Source: Sporosarcina sp. PTS2304
GTDB lineage: Bacteria; Bacillota; Bacilli; Bacillales_A; Planococcaceae
DNA length: 64,000 nucleotides
Direction: 5' to 3'
Assembly: GCF_003351785.1 (NCBI RefSeq)
Contig: NZ_CP031230.1
Span: forward strand, 3,431,831 to 3,495,830
Positions within the stretch are counted from its first letter, which is position 1. Each line of letters starts with the position of its first letter. The position numbers were made by a program, and so were the translations under genes. Below, piece after piece: positions 28,381-37,704 of this stretch. Under the pieces are notes generated by a model, which searched no databases, was not told the DNA's origin, and was given only the letters and a program-made list of their open reading frames with translations.

Positions 28381-29081
28381 CAATAAAAGTAAACGAAACG
28401 TTGCTTTATAAGCTGGCTAGCCAGTGAAATAAGCGGAATGAAAACTCATTCTAACTGTTCCATTCCAATGGATCGGTGAAATTCCGATTCTTGCATAACA
28501 GTCTATACGCAAGTGCCTAATCCTCCTGGGTCCAGTGATGCGCTGAATAACGCAAAAGGGGCTAAGTCAGGTGAAGTCGTACTCATAATGAGGCGGGGCT
28601 CCGTAAAAGACAGCTATGGTCAGGCAGACGAATCCATGTAGGCAGGGTGAGGTAGTGCGTGTCGCGAAATGCTAGGAGTTCGGCGCGCATCTTTCGACTT
28701 GAAATGGTCGGAAGAGATTAGGATAATTGACTGTTAAACTAATCTTTCTCACTCCTGGATAGTGGAGACCTAACGTTGTCAAAAGTAGGGATGGAAGGAA
28801 CGGAACGTTTGAAGTCTTGCCGGAAGAGGTGTTTCAGCGCCCTTGACACCGGCAAGATGGCAGCAGGTTCGTAGTAGTGTCGATCGCTAGCCGTTTGGAC
28901 TTGTCTGGCAACAGGCGAGAAGGAGAAAACTAGCGGGAGCGAAGGAACCTAGTCAGCTACTGTACAGCGAAAAGAGTGCAAGTACACAGTTGATGGCACG
29001 CCGTATGCGGTGAAAGTCGCACGTACGGTGTAGGCCCTGATCGAAAGCTGCATGAATGATTATGTAGTATAAGAAGGGAAT
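28381..29081 (+). ncRNA. Complete ORF-less group II intron (cis), cassette E
   Basis: It is 701 nt long with EBS1 AGGAGT at 28674-28679. IBS1 here is ACTCTT, so one pair becomes G-U. Domain IV and DV closely match the intron at 24077, pointing to a recent duplication of the cassette. Confidence 0.88.
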
Positions 29082-29513
29082 AGCGAAATTTTGCCTCAAA
29101 TTACTAGTAATCCGTCAACTTACCGAGATACTACAGGGTACTTTACTGTCAAAGATTATGAAAGCTTAAAGTTCAGTGAAAATGCTAAAGATATAAATGT
29201 TGGAACAGCTGTTCCATATACTATGGCTGGTCCAAGTACAACGGATATAAAAGCTAATTTAAACGCCGTATCTTCCAACCCAAATTTAAGCATTGAAAAG
29301 ATGAACTTAGTTGTTTTACCGAATGGTCCAACCTTCATAATAACTATTAATAACGTTACAGCAGCACAATTAGGTGACACGGTTAAAATCAATTTAAATC
29401 AATTTGAGGGCAGTGAGGGAACTAATCTAACGGGGAGTATGGTATTGACTTATACTAATACAGGAAACTCAGGATTTCCTAATCAATGGAAATCTTCTAT
29501 TGAGCAAAATTAA
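29082..29513 (+). CDS. Cassette E exon 2: terminal module
   Basis: The exon opens AGC GAA ATT TTG and encodes 143 residues (LKFSENAKDINVG, DTVKINLNQFEGS, NQWKSSIEQN). It is the third member of the capping-module family with exons 24770 and 19199. After splicing, cassette E contributes 492 residues. Confidence 0.8.
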   Translation, partial: SEILPQITSNPSTYRDTTGYFTVKDYESLKFSENAKDINVGTAVPYTMAGPSTTDIKANLNAVSSNPNLSIEKMNLVVLPNGPTFIITINNVTAAQLGDTVKINLNQFEGSEGTNLTGSMVLTYTNTGNSGFPNQWKSSIEQN

Positions 29514-29606
29514 ATTTTTAGTAAGAGGATCCTCAAACTGAGAAATCAGTTAAGTACAAGGTACAATTCAGACACAGTTTTGAATACCGCTGATGTGCAA
29601 ATCTAG

Positions 29607-29650
29607 GAACAGCCAATTGTCCTGCGGGATGGTGGGCTGTTTTCTGTTTT
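29607..29650 (+). terminator. Terminator of cassette E
   Basis: AACAGCC and GGGCTGTT arms enclose an inner stem and end in TTTTCTGTTTT. From here to 29977 I see no gene, only a REP-like trace near 29930. Confidence 0.65.
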
Positions 29651-29977
29651 AACTGAAGTGACGGTTGCCTTCCTCACAATCCAGACATAATTCAACTAAC
29701 CAAATCACTTTTCATACCCTGCAGTCCAACACTCATTACGGCAGAAGGCATCAGCTCACCTTCTTTTCTTAAACTAGTTTATATGAAGTATAAGGAAGTA
29801 AAAGGAGACCGTCAAAATGGCAAAATTGAATCTGTGTAGGAGGAAAAGTCTATTGGTTCGTAGTTTCCATGGTTGAGAATTCATTATTGACTGCGAATGT
29901 GGAGATAGAATTCAATTTTTCGTTTTTTTAAGTTATCTGTGCTACAGGTACCTATCACCTTATTATTACATAAAAAT

Positions 29978-30018
29978 AAGCGCCTTCTCATCAAGAATAC
30001 GATAAGAAGGCGCTTTTT
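29978..30018. terminator. Bidirectional terminator closing cassette F
   Basis: AAGCGCCTTCT and AGAAGGCGCTT form a strong stem with T-tails on both strands (TTTTTT on +, ATTTTTA on -). It lies just past the stop of the minus-strand exon. Confidence 0.8.
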
Positions 30019-30056
30019 TCCGTTGACCTCATGTTATTCAGCTTTAGTAAAGTAGT

Positions 30057-30665
30057 TTATCGAATGAAAAACTCCGACCATAATAGAGTAATGCTAGCAG
30101 GATGACCTGGGCTACTTTGATTTGTTGTAAACGTAATGGTGTGATTTATTTCACTCGTTTGAATACCGTTAATATAGCGTATATTGTCTTCGCCCAATTC
30201 CCATTGTCTGACGATCTCGCCTGCTAAATTACGCGCAACTACGGCTACTTTCGAACGGTTGTCCATATAGTCATATAACCAATACGTATAAGACCCTAGT
30301 TGAAATCCGTGACCGCCATTTTTTAAACCATTTGGCGTCGTCGGCAACTCATTGTAATTTTTGAAGAAGACGACTGGTTGTAAGCCGTTCGGATTCAAGT
30401 TCTCCGATGAAGGCTCAGAGTGTATTCCATCACTGTAAAGATTGCCAGTGGCCATTGCTTGTACAGTCGCAGTATAATATCCGCCAGCTGTCATCGCAGC
30501 AGTAAAGTCGAAACTTGTTACATCTGCTGGTACATGAACTACTTCACCCTCTGCCATTCCGTCTTTGTAAAGTTGTAAACTATACCCTGCTTCGTTTTCT
30601 ACGTCCATCCATTGAAGCGTATTTCCTGACCAACTAGGCTGTGCTACTTGTTGTAATGCGATTCT
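30057..30665 (-). CDS. Cassette F exon on the minus strand: surface module
   Basis: The exon opens AGA ATC GCA TTA CAA immediately after the AAT end of a minus-strand DV-DVI and runs 202 residues. The first 90 residues resemble a fibronectin type III domain (LQWMDVENEAGYSLQLYKDG). The rest (YTYWLYDYMDNRSKVAVVARN, NHTITFTTN) has no family I recognise. There is no signal peptide and no ribosome binding site near its start. No 5' intron half lies upstream on this strand within the window, so it cannot be cis-spliced to a donor seen here. Confidence 0.78.
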   Translation of the reverse strand, partial: RIALQQVAQPSWSGNTLQWMDVENEAGYSLQLYKDGMAEGEVVHVPADVTSFDFTAAMTAGGYYTATVQAMATGNLYSDGIHSEPSSENLNPNGLQPVVFFKNYNELPTTPNGLKNGGHGFQLGSYTYWLYDYMDNRSKVAVVARNLAGEIVRQWELGEDNIRYINGIQTSEINHTITFTTNQSSPGHPASITLLWSEFFIR

Positions 30666-30777
30666 ATTCTCGTCTTATACTTCTTTATAGAAGTTTTCGG
30701 TTCGAGCCTTCACTATGCAGGCGGCTTTCACCGCACACAGCGATCCGTCAACAGTCGTATTCTCAACTTATTTCCCC
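30666..30777 (-). ncRNA. Cassette F: free group II intron 3' half on the minus strand
   Basis: On the minus strand the leader GGGGAAATAAG is at 30777-30767. DV is of the second subtype with arms TCGCTGTG and CATAGTGA, a compensated change from TCGCCGTG/CACGGTGA. DVI has CTCG/CGAG and ACTTC/GAAGT stems and ends AAT at 30666. The preserved pairing argues that it is functional. Confidence 0.85.
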
Positions 30778-30784
30778 TATTTTT

Positions 30785-30790
30785 AGTATA
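30785..30790 (-). promoter_or_regulatory. -10 box of cassette F
   Basis: TATACT on the minus strand, 7 bases before the leader. Confidence 0.55.
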
Positions 30791-30941
30791 CGGTCATGTA
30801 AATAAAATAGCATTATTTTCTTGAAATAATAAATGGATTATTTTATTTAGGTATTCAACAGTAACAAAATCTTTTCTTCGATTAAACACGAATTTGACAA
30901 TGTTTATAGTATAGTAACTGTCTCCTACAGTCAGCTTCACT

Positions 30942-32420
30942 TCAATAAAACACCGATCCACCCACATCCATAAAATAAGCTGTTCCATCCACCGCATCCA
31001 CCATCCTGACATGCCCGTTCGTCGCAGGGAATGACGGAAAGTATGTCAAGCGATAATAAGTCGTTCCTTCTTCATCAAATTCCATCATTAGCGACAGCAC
31101 CATCTCCAGTTGCTCGGCAAGTATTTCAGCAGCGTGCTGTTTAGACAGGACAGGGACTGTAGGAGTGTCTGCTGGCGGTAAATCTTCAACGGATTCCATC
31201 GTCGCGCTAATGACCCGTCCTGAAAACAGTCCGATGGAGACGCTCAGCTGGTTATCGCCGATCGGTACACCGTTTAGATGCGGTCTGAAATAAAAATCTT
31301 TCACTTCTTCAGCGTCGGCTTCTTCTTCCCAGTCTTCGATCAAATCTTCTTCAACGTCTTCTAGTTCTTCTTCGTCTGCTTCCATTTCAACATCTTCTTC
31401 GTACTGCTCCCACTCATCTTCAGCAAGAACTTCTAGCGTAAACCGTTCTTTGGCGTCGGGAAATAAGCAAAAAACATAGTCCAATGCGCGGTTTTGCAAC
31501 GTTTCGTTATTGAGCGGCTCTTCCTCGTTGCATGCTTCGCCGTTGAAAACGAATACGGGACGATTGGCGCTGTCGTAATGCACCGTAATCATGCCGAGTG
31601 CATAGGCTTCGCTGAAATCCAGTTCTCCGTCTGCCATACTTGGCTTCTGCCATTTTACGATGCGAAGTCCTTCGTCTGTCTGTATTTCCGATTTTGTATG
31701 TTGCTCTGAAATACCGATCAGCCGGAAGAAGGCATCCGTGTCAGTAGGATGGTCGGGAAGTGCTTCATACTCTCGATAATCCGCCACATCTCCCGGCTCA
31801 TCGCCATCAGCAGGAATGTCGATCGCTGCTTCTGTTAGCGACCAGACGAGACGGTATGAATTGTCGCCGTTACGGAACAGTTCGGTGTCTGTTCTGCGAA
31901 TCTCCAGTTCAAAGTCCGTGCACGCTGTATAAGCTCTTTTCGCTTCTTCACTTGACATAATGTGTGCTGGGTAACGGATATCGGGCTCGGATCCGTCGAA
32001 TTGAAATTGCACGACTTCACCCGCTGTCGTAATCGTTAGTGAGAAGCCGATGCCAGGCACGTCGAGTCCGTACTGTTCGTCCTGAATACCGTATGACACG
32101 AGACACATATCGTCTAGATCAATGACTGACTGTAGCTTATATCGATCCAGCCCATCCGGATGAAATTCACGAATGAACTTTTCGGCGACCGCAGGCATAT
32201 TAGTCGGCTTCAGCGCTCCATTGCCGAAGTTTTCCGGTTCCACATAATCGAGCGATCTCAGCTTACCAGCACGATCGATATCACAAGTAGCGAATGGCTC
32301 TTGTTCGGAGTTTTTATAAATGTAAAAAGCTTCCCCGTCCTCGTAGAAATTGTGTTCGGCCGGTGTGAAATGGAGCTTTTGTTTCAAGTATTGTTCTAGT
32401 TGCTGTTGGATAGTTTCCAT
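30942..32420 (-). CDS. YcdB/YcdC-repeat (DUF4901-like) protein
   Basis: The ATG at 32420 follows AGGAG on this strand; a longer frame to 32534 only translates 21-bp repeats. The 492 residues have no signal peptide. Two related halves contain phrases such as FPDAKERFTLEVL, FYFRPHLNGVPI and YYRLTYFPSFP, as in the YcdB/DUF4901 family of Bacillus spore/cell-surface-associated proteins of unknown role. A very acidic stretch (about residues 345-385, mostly Glu and Asp) separates them. Its 3' end faces the start region of cassette F. Confidence 0.7.
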   Translation of the reverse strand: METIQQQLEQYLKQKLHFTPAEHNFYEDGEAFYIYKNSEQEPFATCDIDRAGKLRSLDYVEPENFGNGALKPTNMPAVAEKFIREFHPDGLDRYKLQSVIDLDDMCLVSYGIQDEQYGLDVPGIGFSLTITTAGEVVQFQFDGSEPDIRYPAHIMSSEEAKRAYTACTDFELEIRRTDTELFRNGDNSYRLVWSLTEAAIDIPADGDEPGDVADYREYEALPDHPTDTDAFFRLIGISEQHTKSEIQTDEGLRIVKWQKPSMADGELDFSEAYALGMITVHYDSANRPVFVFNGEACNEEEPLNNETLQNRALDYVFCLFPDAKERFTLEVLAEDEWEQYEEDVEMEADEEELEDVEEDLIEDWEEEADAEEVKDFYFRPHLNGVPIGDNQLSVSIGLFSGRVISATMESVEDLPPADTPTVPVLSKQHAAEILAEQLEMVLSLMMEFDEEGTTYYRLTYFPSFPATNGHVRMVDAVDGTAYFMDVGGSVFY

Positions 32421-32485
32421 ATGTAGGCTCCTGTCTGTTTGGTATGTTGCCAGTATAGATAGTTGGGCAGAAGAATGCAATTCCG

Positions 32486-32536
32486 CGCTCATAGATTGCG
32501 TGTGTGCGCTCATAGAATCCGCGTCACCGCTCATAG
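32486..32536. repeat. 21-bp CGCTCATAG repeat array (3 units)
   Basis: Cores at 32486, 32507 and 32528, exactly 21 bases apart. From 32537 to 32866 nothing else is recognised. Confidence 0.8.
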
Positions 32537-32866
32537 ACGGTCAAGTCATAATACGTTTCTTTTTTATGGAGAGCGAAATGGGCAGGAAATTCAAACGTGA
32601 AAGAACTACTGATTTCGATGTATCGACTTCTAATATGTTAGGGAGTTAATTATACACTGACAGAATATGAGTTGAATAAGAGATGTAGAGCAACTTTTCG
32701 ACTGGAAACTCGATCGAAAGTTTTTTGGATTTAGAAGCGATAGAGCGAACTAACAATATGAGTATCAAAATAAAGTGGTCTAACTACCTAAAGTGATAAG
32801 AATCAATATAAAACTAATGGCATTATAAACTGTAAAAATATAGGTGGTTTTAATTATTTGTTGTGC

Positions 32867-32872
32867 TATACT
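32867..32872 (+). promoter_or_regulatory. -10 box of cassette G
   Basis: TATACT, 6 bases before the leader, preceded by TGC (partly extended -10). Confidence 0.55.
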
Positions 32873-32878
32873 GGATAC

Positions 32879-32992
32879 GGGGAAATAAGATATAAAGAAT
32901 TACCGCTGACGGCACGCCGTATGCGATGAAAGTCGCCTGTACGGTGTAGGCCCGAAACGAAGGCTGCAGTTTTTGCAGTATAAGACGGGAAT
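32879..32992 (+). ncRNA. Cassette G: free group II intron 3' half
   Basis: Leader at 32879-32889, DV CGCCGTA/TACGGTG, DVI with CCCG/CGGG and GCTGCA/TGCAGT stems. It ends AAT before AGC 32993. Confidence 0.88.
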
Positions 32993-34666
32993 AGCGCAGA
33001 AGATTTAATCAATACTTCCGGCGGCACATACACAGGAGATATCGTGTTAAATGCTACTGGTGATGGGGCAACGAATTATGGTCCTGAAACAGGGACTAGA
33101 ATGATTACTGGAAATGTAACGATTAACGGTAATACAACTGGTACAGTCAACTTAAGAAATCTAAACATCACAGGCGATTTGACGATCAATACGCCGAATG
33201 GTCATGTGACTGGTGCATCGACACTAACAATTGATGGTCAAACGAATATCGACGCTGTAAGCAGTACGTCATTTGTCAGCCAAGCTACACATACAGATGG
33301 CATTGTGATTACAGATGGAAATGGTGCATCCATTGACTTGAGTGGAAGTGCAAGCAGTGCTGACGTTACAGTAGACACAGATGGAACGGTTCGATTGCTT
33401 GGAAGTTTCACGGGCACTGTTACAGTTACGAAAGCTGCGAAACTAGTGATTGATGAAGGTGCGACTGTAAGCAGTATAGTAGTAGAAGAAGGCGCAACAG
33501 GCACAACAATCGACAATCAAGGCAATATTGCTGAGTTAACAGCAAACGCAACTGTTGAAGTGACAGGAAATGCTCCTGAAGCTATCGACGGAAACGCTGA
33601 AAACATTTCCGGTGCAATTAGTGTTACAGACCAGTCTTCATTGGAAGCTGCTTTGGCAAATACTAACGTAACAACTATTGTTCTTGCGAATGACATTGTT
33701 ACGAACAAGCAATTGCTCGTAACGTCAGAAGGACAAAAGATTGACGGAAAAGGTAAGACAATTAGCGCGGCGACAGACATGACGTACGCAAACCCTAACA
33801 AAACTGTATTGACTGTTTTGAATGCTAACAACGTAGAGATTTCTAACTTGACTGTTGACGCATCTAACGTGAATACACCTAGTAAATGGGACGGTGTGTA
33901 TGCAGCTCAAGTATACACTTCAACAGGTGTACAGCTTTCTAACGTCACGTTGAAAAAAGCGGACGCAGGTCTGTTAGTGAATGGATCGGCTGTAACTGCG
34001 ACTAATCTTACAACATCTACCAATGAATTCGGTGGAGTGGAAGTCTCTCAAGGTAGTGCTGTCACGACTCCGGCTGAATTAACTGTTCGTGGTACGAGCA
34101 ATCATGATGAAGATGTACATCTTTGGACGGTTGGAGACAACGCTTCTGTAGTGGATTCAGGTACTCAATATAAATCCGCAGCAGATATTCGCTCAAATAA
34201 AACAGGATTCACTAACTACATTTTAGCGTCAGAAGATCGTTTCATTCCACACTCTGGCCCTGAAGCTCCGAAGAACGGATTGAAAGAGAAAGCAGTTAGC
34301 GATGTCACAGCAAACAAAGCAACATTTTTAGTAGCTGGTCTTTTGAATGATTCTAATCAACAAAAGCCAGTACCGCTAGCAGAAGCAAAAACTTGGATTG
34401 ACGAGAAATATAAAGTTAATTTCAATGCAGACGCTATCGTCGTTACAGACGGTAATATTAAAATTACTGGATCTGTATTAAGTACGGAAGATTGGTATAA
34501 AATCAAGGCGAACGGTGATAAAAAGATACCATACCGTATCACTTTATTAAAAGACGATACTACAGCTGGCAACGCGACTGCAGCTAATAAAGTTATTAAA
34601 GTGGCAATGTACGTAGATGGCACGGCAGTATTAAACAACGTTGATAACAGTGTAGTTACTCAATAA
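32993..34666 (+). CDS. Cassette G exon: beta-helix surface module
   Basis: The 557-residue exon opens AGC GCA GAA GAT. Residues 1-180 carry short repeats of the kind seen in beta-solenoids (GNVTINGNTTGTVNL, LNITGDLTINTPNG). Residues 200-370 form a right-handed beta-helix (ANDIVTNKQLLVTS, NNVEISNLTVDASN, ADAGLLVNGSAV) closely related to cassette K. The C-terminal part (GLLNDSNQQKPVPLAEA, VIKVAMYVDGTAVL) is a separate domain. No secretion signal is present, so it needs a donor N-terminus to reach the surface. Confidence 0.8.
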   Translation, partial: SAEDLINTSGGTYTGDIVLNATGDGATNYGPETGTRMITGNVTINGNTTGTVNLRNLNITGDLTINTPNGHVTGASTLTIDGQTNIDAVSSTSFVSQATHTDGIVITDGNGASIDLSGSASSADVTVDTDGTVRLLGSFTGTVTVTKAAKLVIDEGATVSSIVVEEGATGTTIDNQGNIAELTANATVEVTGNAPEAIDGNAENISGAISVTDQSSLEAALANTNVTTIVLANDIVTNKQLLVTSEGQKIDGKGKTISAATDMTYANPNKTVLTVLNANNVEISNLTVDASNVNTPSKWDGVYAAQVYTSTGVQLSNVTLKKADAGLLVNGSAVTATNLTTSTNEFGGVEVSQGSAVTTPAELTVRGTSNHDEDVHLWTVGDNASVVDSGTQYKSAADIRSNKTGFTNYILASEDRFIPHSGPEAPKNGLKEKAVSDVTANKATFLVAGLLNDSNQQKPVPLAEAKTWIDEKYKVNFNADAIVVTDGNIKITGSVLSTEDWYKIKANGDKKIPYRITLLKDDTTAGNATAANKVIKVAMYVDGTAVLNNVDNSVVTQ

Positions 34667-34687
34667 TCAACTATATTTGAAAAAGAA

Positions 34688-34725
34688 AGTCCTCTAAACG
34701 AGCAATCGGTTAGAGGGCTTTCTTT
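34688..34725 (+). terminator. Terminator of cassette G
   Basis: AAGTCCTCTAA and TTAGAGGGCTT arms are followed by TCTTT. Confidence 0.8.
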
Positions 34726-34733
34726 GTTGGTTT

Positions 34734-34804
34734 CGCTCATAGCATGTGCATTTGCGCTCATAGAATATGGGTTTCCGCTCATAGCGTCCACATTCGCGCT
34801 CATA
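34734..34804. repeat. 21-bp CGCTCATAG array, left part split by IS66
   Basis: Cores at 34734, 34755, 34776 and 34797. The last one (CGCTCATA, 34797-34804) is the target duplication of the IS66 insertion and is repeated at 37313-37320. Confidence 0.88.
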
Positions 34805-34876
34805 GTAAGCGTCAAAAGAACCACACCTTCAAATGAGATGTGGTTCTCTTTATACTAGATAAGTATATATGTTGAT

Positions 34877-36490
34877 TTATATTCCTTCTTTACCTTGATA
34901 ACACTGTTCAGGCAAAGTCGAAGACCAAGGCATCAGTTGTTCCAACTGTTCGTCATCTGCCAGATCTAAGTTAGGCAGCTTTTCAAGAAGATACGTTAAA
35001 TAGTGAGGGACATGCAGCTGATTTTCTTTCGCAGTTACGATCAGGCTGTACATTCTTGCGCTCGCTGTTGCGCCTCTAGGTGTGACCGAGAAGAGCCAGT
35101 TCTTTCGGCCGATCACAAACGGCTTGATGCTTCGTTCGGCACGGTTATTATCTATCTCCAGATAACCATCTAGAAATGGCTGCCTCAATTTCTTTTCCTG
35201 ATTGACGGCATATGTTAGCGCCTCACCAAGCTTGCTTTTCGGCAGTACATCTATTCGGACAGTTTTTACCCAGGCGAAAAAAGCCTCCACTAGGGGCTCA
35301 ATTTTTTTCTTGCGTACCTCAAGCCGTTCGGAAGGAGTAAGCTCCTTTATTTCTGATTCCGCTCCATAAATCTTGCCGATTTGGTTGACTGCTTCCTCTG
35401 TCAGCGTACGCCGCCTCTTCGATTTTTTCGGAATGGCGCGCAGGGCTTCATCAAATTTTCGGCGCAAATGTGCCCAACAGCCTGATAGCCGTACACTTTG
35501 CAGGCTTTCGTAAGCCTTATAACCATCTACATGAAGCGTACCAGCATAGCCTTCCAGAAATTGTTTCGGGTATTCCGATCCCCGACCAGGCTGGTAGTCA
35601 TACACCACGCAAGGGACATCAAACTTCCCGGTACGGTACAGCCACATATAGGAAGTGGTAGAGGGACTGCGTCCTTTTTCACGCAAGACCTGCACACTGG
35701 TTTCGTCTGCATGAAGGTAGTCGGCTGACAAAATACGCTGTCGCATATTCTCATAGAGCGGTTCAAACCACCGATCGGACACATTCATTAACCAATTGGA
35801 GAGGGTCTGCCTTGAAAGCGGCGCGCCTGCCTGTCGAAAAACTTCCTCTAACCGATAGAGCGGCATGCCGAACAAGTATTTTTGAGTAATCAAAAATGAC
35901 AGGATCGAGGGCGAGGCCATACTTTTTGGCAATACCGGATTGGGCATTGGTGCCTGAACAATCGGTGTCTGGATGCCTTCTTGATCGCAATGCCTGCAGG
36001 CATAGACTTCCCGTTCGTGTTCGACGACTTTCACTTGTGCTGGGATAACCACGAGTTCGCGGCGAACTTCTTTTTTCATGACATGCATTGGGTGACCGCA
36101 ATCTAAACAAGCCTGCTCCTCTGGGGGCAAGCTGTATGTCACACTCTCCACCGGCAGATCGGCAGAGAAAGTCGTGCGTGTTTCCCGTGGAGTTTTTTTC
36201 GCAGGTGAAGATCCCGAAATCACCTCTTCAGGTTCTGAAGATGGTTCAGCAGAAGCATCTAGCAGTGCTTCTGCTTCATTAAACAATTCCATCTCCATCT
36301 GGCCTTTCGGTGCCTTTTCGCTGGAGCGTCCAAATTCCTTACTTTTTTTCAAACGAAACTGCTCCTCGTACCAAGACACCAAAGCGGACAATCTCGCGAC
36401 TTCTTGTTCCAACACAGTTACACGGTCATTCTGTTCAGTTGTATGGGATGAGATCTTCTGATTAGTTTTCATAAAAGTAAAATTCGCCAA
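34877..36490 (-). CDS. tnpC: IS66-family transposase TnpC
   Basis: The 537-residue protein has an N-terminal coiled coil/leucine zipper (VTVLEQEVARLSALVSWYEEQFRL), a zinc-finger-like region (ACLDCGHPMHV, ACRHCDQEG) and the DDE core (LHADETSVQVL, HVDGYKAY, and Glu in the NRAERSIKPFVIGRKNWLF block). This is the standard order and length for IS66 transposases. It is last in the tnpA-tnpB-tnpC operon. Confidence 0.96.
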   Translation of the reverse strand: MANFTFMKTNQKISSHTTEQNDRVTVLEQEVARLSALVSWYEEQFRLKKSKEFGRSSEKAPKGQMEMELFNEAEALLDASAEPSSEPEEVISGSSPAKKTPRETRTTFSADLPVESVTYSLPPEEQACLDCGHPMHVMKKEVRRELVVIPAQVKVVEHEREVYACRHCDQEGIQTPIVQAPMPNPVLPKSMASPSILSFLITQKYLFGMPLYRLEEVFRQAGAPLSRQTLSNWLMNVSDRWFEPLYENMRQRILSADYLHADETSVQVLREKGRSPSTTSYMWLYRTGKFDVPCVVYDYQPGRGSEYPKQFLEGYAGTLHVDGYKAYESLQSVRLSGCWAHLRRKFDEALRAIPKKSKRRRTLTEEAVNQIGKIYGAESEIKELTPSERLEVRKKKIEPLVEAFFAWVKTVRIDVLPKSKLGEALTYAVNQEKKLRQPFLDGYLEIDNNRAERSIKPFVIGRKNWLFSVTPRGATASARMYSLIVTAKENQLHVPHYLTYLLEKLPNLDLADDEQLEQLMPWSSTLPEQCYQGKEGI

Positions 36491-36532
36491 AAGCTGACAA
36501 AGTCCTTCTGCTTTTTAAAAAAACTTTGTGAT

Positions 36533-36892
36533 TTATACGATTTTGTTTCCCAGTATACGGGGGAAGACTTTTCCTTCTTCAATAGTCAATCCATCGAGCA
36601 TCCATTGAAGCTGGCGCGGGCTGATAGACGTGGTTTCTTCTTCTTGGCCGTCAGGCCAGTGAAAGCGGCCAGTTTCCAGTCGCCGGTAGTACAACCAGAA
36701 GCCATTGTAGTCCCAGTGCAGGATTTTTAAACGGTCGCGATCCCGGTTACAAAAGATAAATAAATTGGAGGAACACGGATTTGCCTGAAAGGTTTCCTGC
36801 ACCTTCGCAGACAGACCATCAATGGACAGCCGCATATCCGTTGCGCCATGTGCCAGATAAATCCCCTGAATACCTTCCAGATTAATTCGCAT
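36533..36892 (-). CDS. tnpB: IS66 accessory protein TnpB (Orf2)
   Basis: The 119 residues match IS66 Orf2: IYLAHGATDMRLSIDGL, NLFIFCNRDRDRLKILHWDYNGFWLYYRRLE and the W-rich centre are hallmarks. Its start overlaps the end of tnpA by 11 bases, fitting coupled translation. It is needed for IS66 transposition; the biochemical role is unclear. Confidence 0.95.
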   Translation of the reverse strand: MRINLEGIQGIYLAHGATDMRLSIDGLSAKVQETFQANPCSSNLFIFCNRDRDRLKILHWDYNGFWLYYRRLETGRFHWPDGQEEETTSISPRQLQWMLDGLTIEEGKVFPRILGNKIV

Positions 36893-37229
36893 CAGCCAAC
36901 ACCTCCAGTAACTCTTGTACCAGTTCGCGGTCGAAGCCGCTGCTGATCACTAATTTGTAGTCCCGATAATGAAGATCTACTGTGGAAGAAGGAAGGGCGA
37001 CCGCAACAGATGACCAAGTGGTTTTGGATTCCAAAAATTCTCCTTTGCGTGTATCCTCCGGAGAGAGCCGCCTCCGTGCTTTTGCGAATTGATCATAGGA
37101 GAAATCGCTTTGTCTTCTGACCCACTCGGCCATATTTTCTCCACTTCGTCGCCACTCTTCGATGATTTCTGTCCATTCCAAATCGGTTTTACTGTGCTCA
37201 GCCAAGGGCTGAAGGGTTGGTTCATTCAT
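36882..37229 (-). CDS. tnpA: IS66 accessory protein TnpA (Orf1)
   Basis: The 115-residue product has the helix-turn-helix-like text WTEIIEEWRRSGENMAEWVRRQSDFSYDQF in its N-terminal half, as expected of IS66 Orf1. The ATG follows GAAAGGAAGTAGAG on this strand. It is first in the operon. Confidence 0.88.
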   Translation of the reverse strand: MNEPTLQPLAEHSKTDLEWTEIIEEWRRSGENMAEWVRRQSDFSYDQFAKARRRLSPEDTRKGEFLESKTTWSSVAVALPSSTVDLHYRDYKLVISSGFDRELVQELLEVLADAN

Positions 37230-37312
37230 TTCTCTACTTCCTTTCCAATAAGCTAGTCATAGTTTCTCATTAAAAGAGGAAGAGAGGAATGTGTCCTTCT
37301 TTTGACGCTTAC

Positions 37313-37444
37313 CGCTCATAGAACATGGGTTTCGCTCATAGCGTCCGCGTTCGCGCTCATAGAACATGGGTTCCGCTCATAGCGTCCACATTCGCGCTCA
37401 AAGAACATGCGTTTCGCTCATAGAACGCGCCACCACGCTCATAG
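37313..37444. repeat. 21-bp CGCTCATAG array, right part split by IS66
   Basis: Cores at 37313, 37333, 37354, 37374, 37395 (CGCTCAAAG), 37415 and 37436, spaced 20 or 21 bases. It continues the array at 34734 interrupted by IS66. Confidence 0.85.
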
Positions 37445-37514
37445 ACCATAGAAAGTGATGTCTGTCTATCCATACAAGTCCTACACGAATCAAACAATTC
37501 ACCAAAATCCAGAA

Positions 37515-37562
37515 TGTCTTCATTTGATCTACTTATTATCAGATGGAGGCTTTCTATTCTCA
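37515..37562 (+). terminator. Displaced terminator copy
   Basis: This stretch (TCTTCATTTGATCTACTTAT, GGAGGCTTTCTATT) closely matches the 3' flank of the 38168-41940 gene at 41984-42030. It probably marks the end of a lost similar gene or a segment duplication. Confidence 0.45.
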
Positions 37563-37691
37563 ACATATTCAGTACTTTTTCATAAATTTGTTACTATAAA
37601 GTAATAGGAATAAAGCTTTTCATGGCAACGTTTCAGCAAGATCAAAATAAAATTTATTGCATTAAATATTGTTATTATAATTGTCTGAACA

Positions 37692-37697
37692 TATAAT
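37692..37697 (+). promoter_or_regulatory. -10 box of cassette H
   Basis: TATAAT, 7 bases before the leader. Confidence 0.58.
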
Positions 37698-37704
37698 GAA
37701 CTCA

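Larger units (their letters stand above)
34805..37312 (-). mobile_element. Complete IS66-family insertion sequence
   Basis: Terminal inverted repeats start GTAAGCGTCAAAAGAA at both ends (34805-34826 and the complement of 37291-37312; 20 of 22 positions match). An 8-bp target duplication CGCTCATA flanks it (34797-34804 and 37313-37320). It carries tnpA, tnpB and tnpC on the minus strand and no passenger gene. All three frames are open, so it looks recently active. Confidence 0.95.

Noticed and set aside
32421..32534. N-terminal extension of the YcdB-like protein
   Set aside because: It translates the 21-bp repeats; a good ribosome binding site precedes the ATG at 32420.
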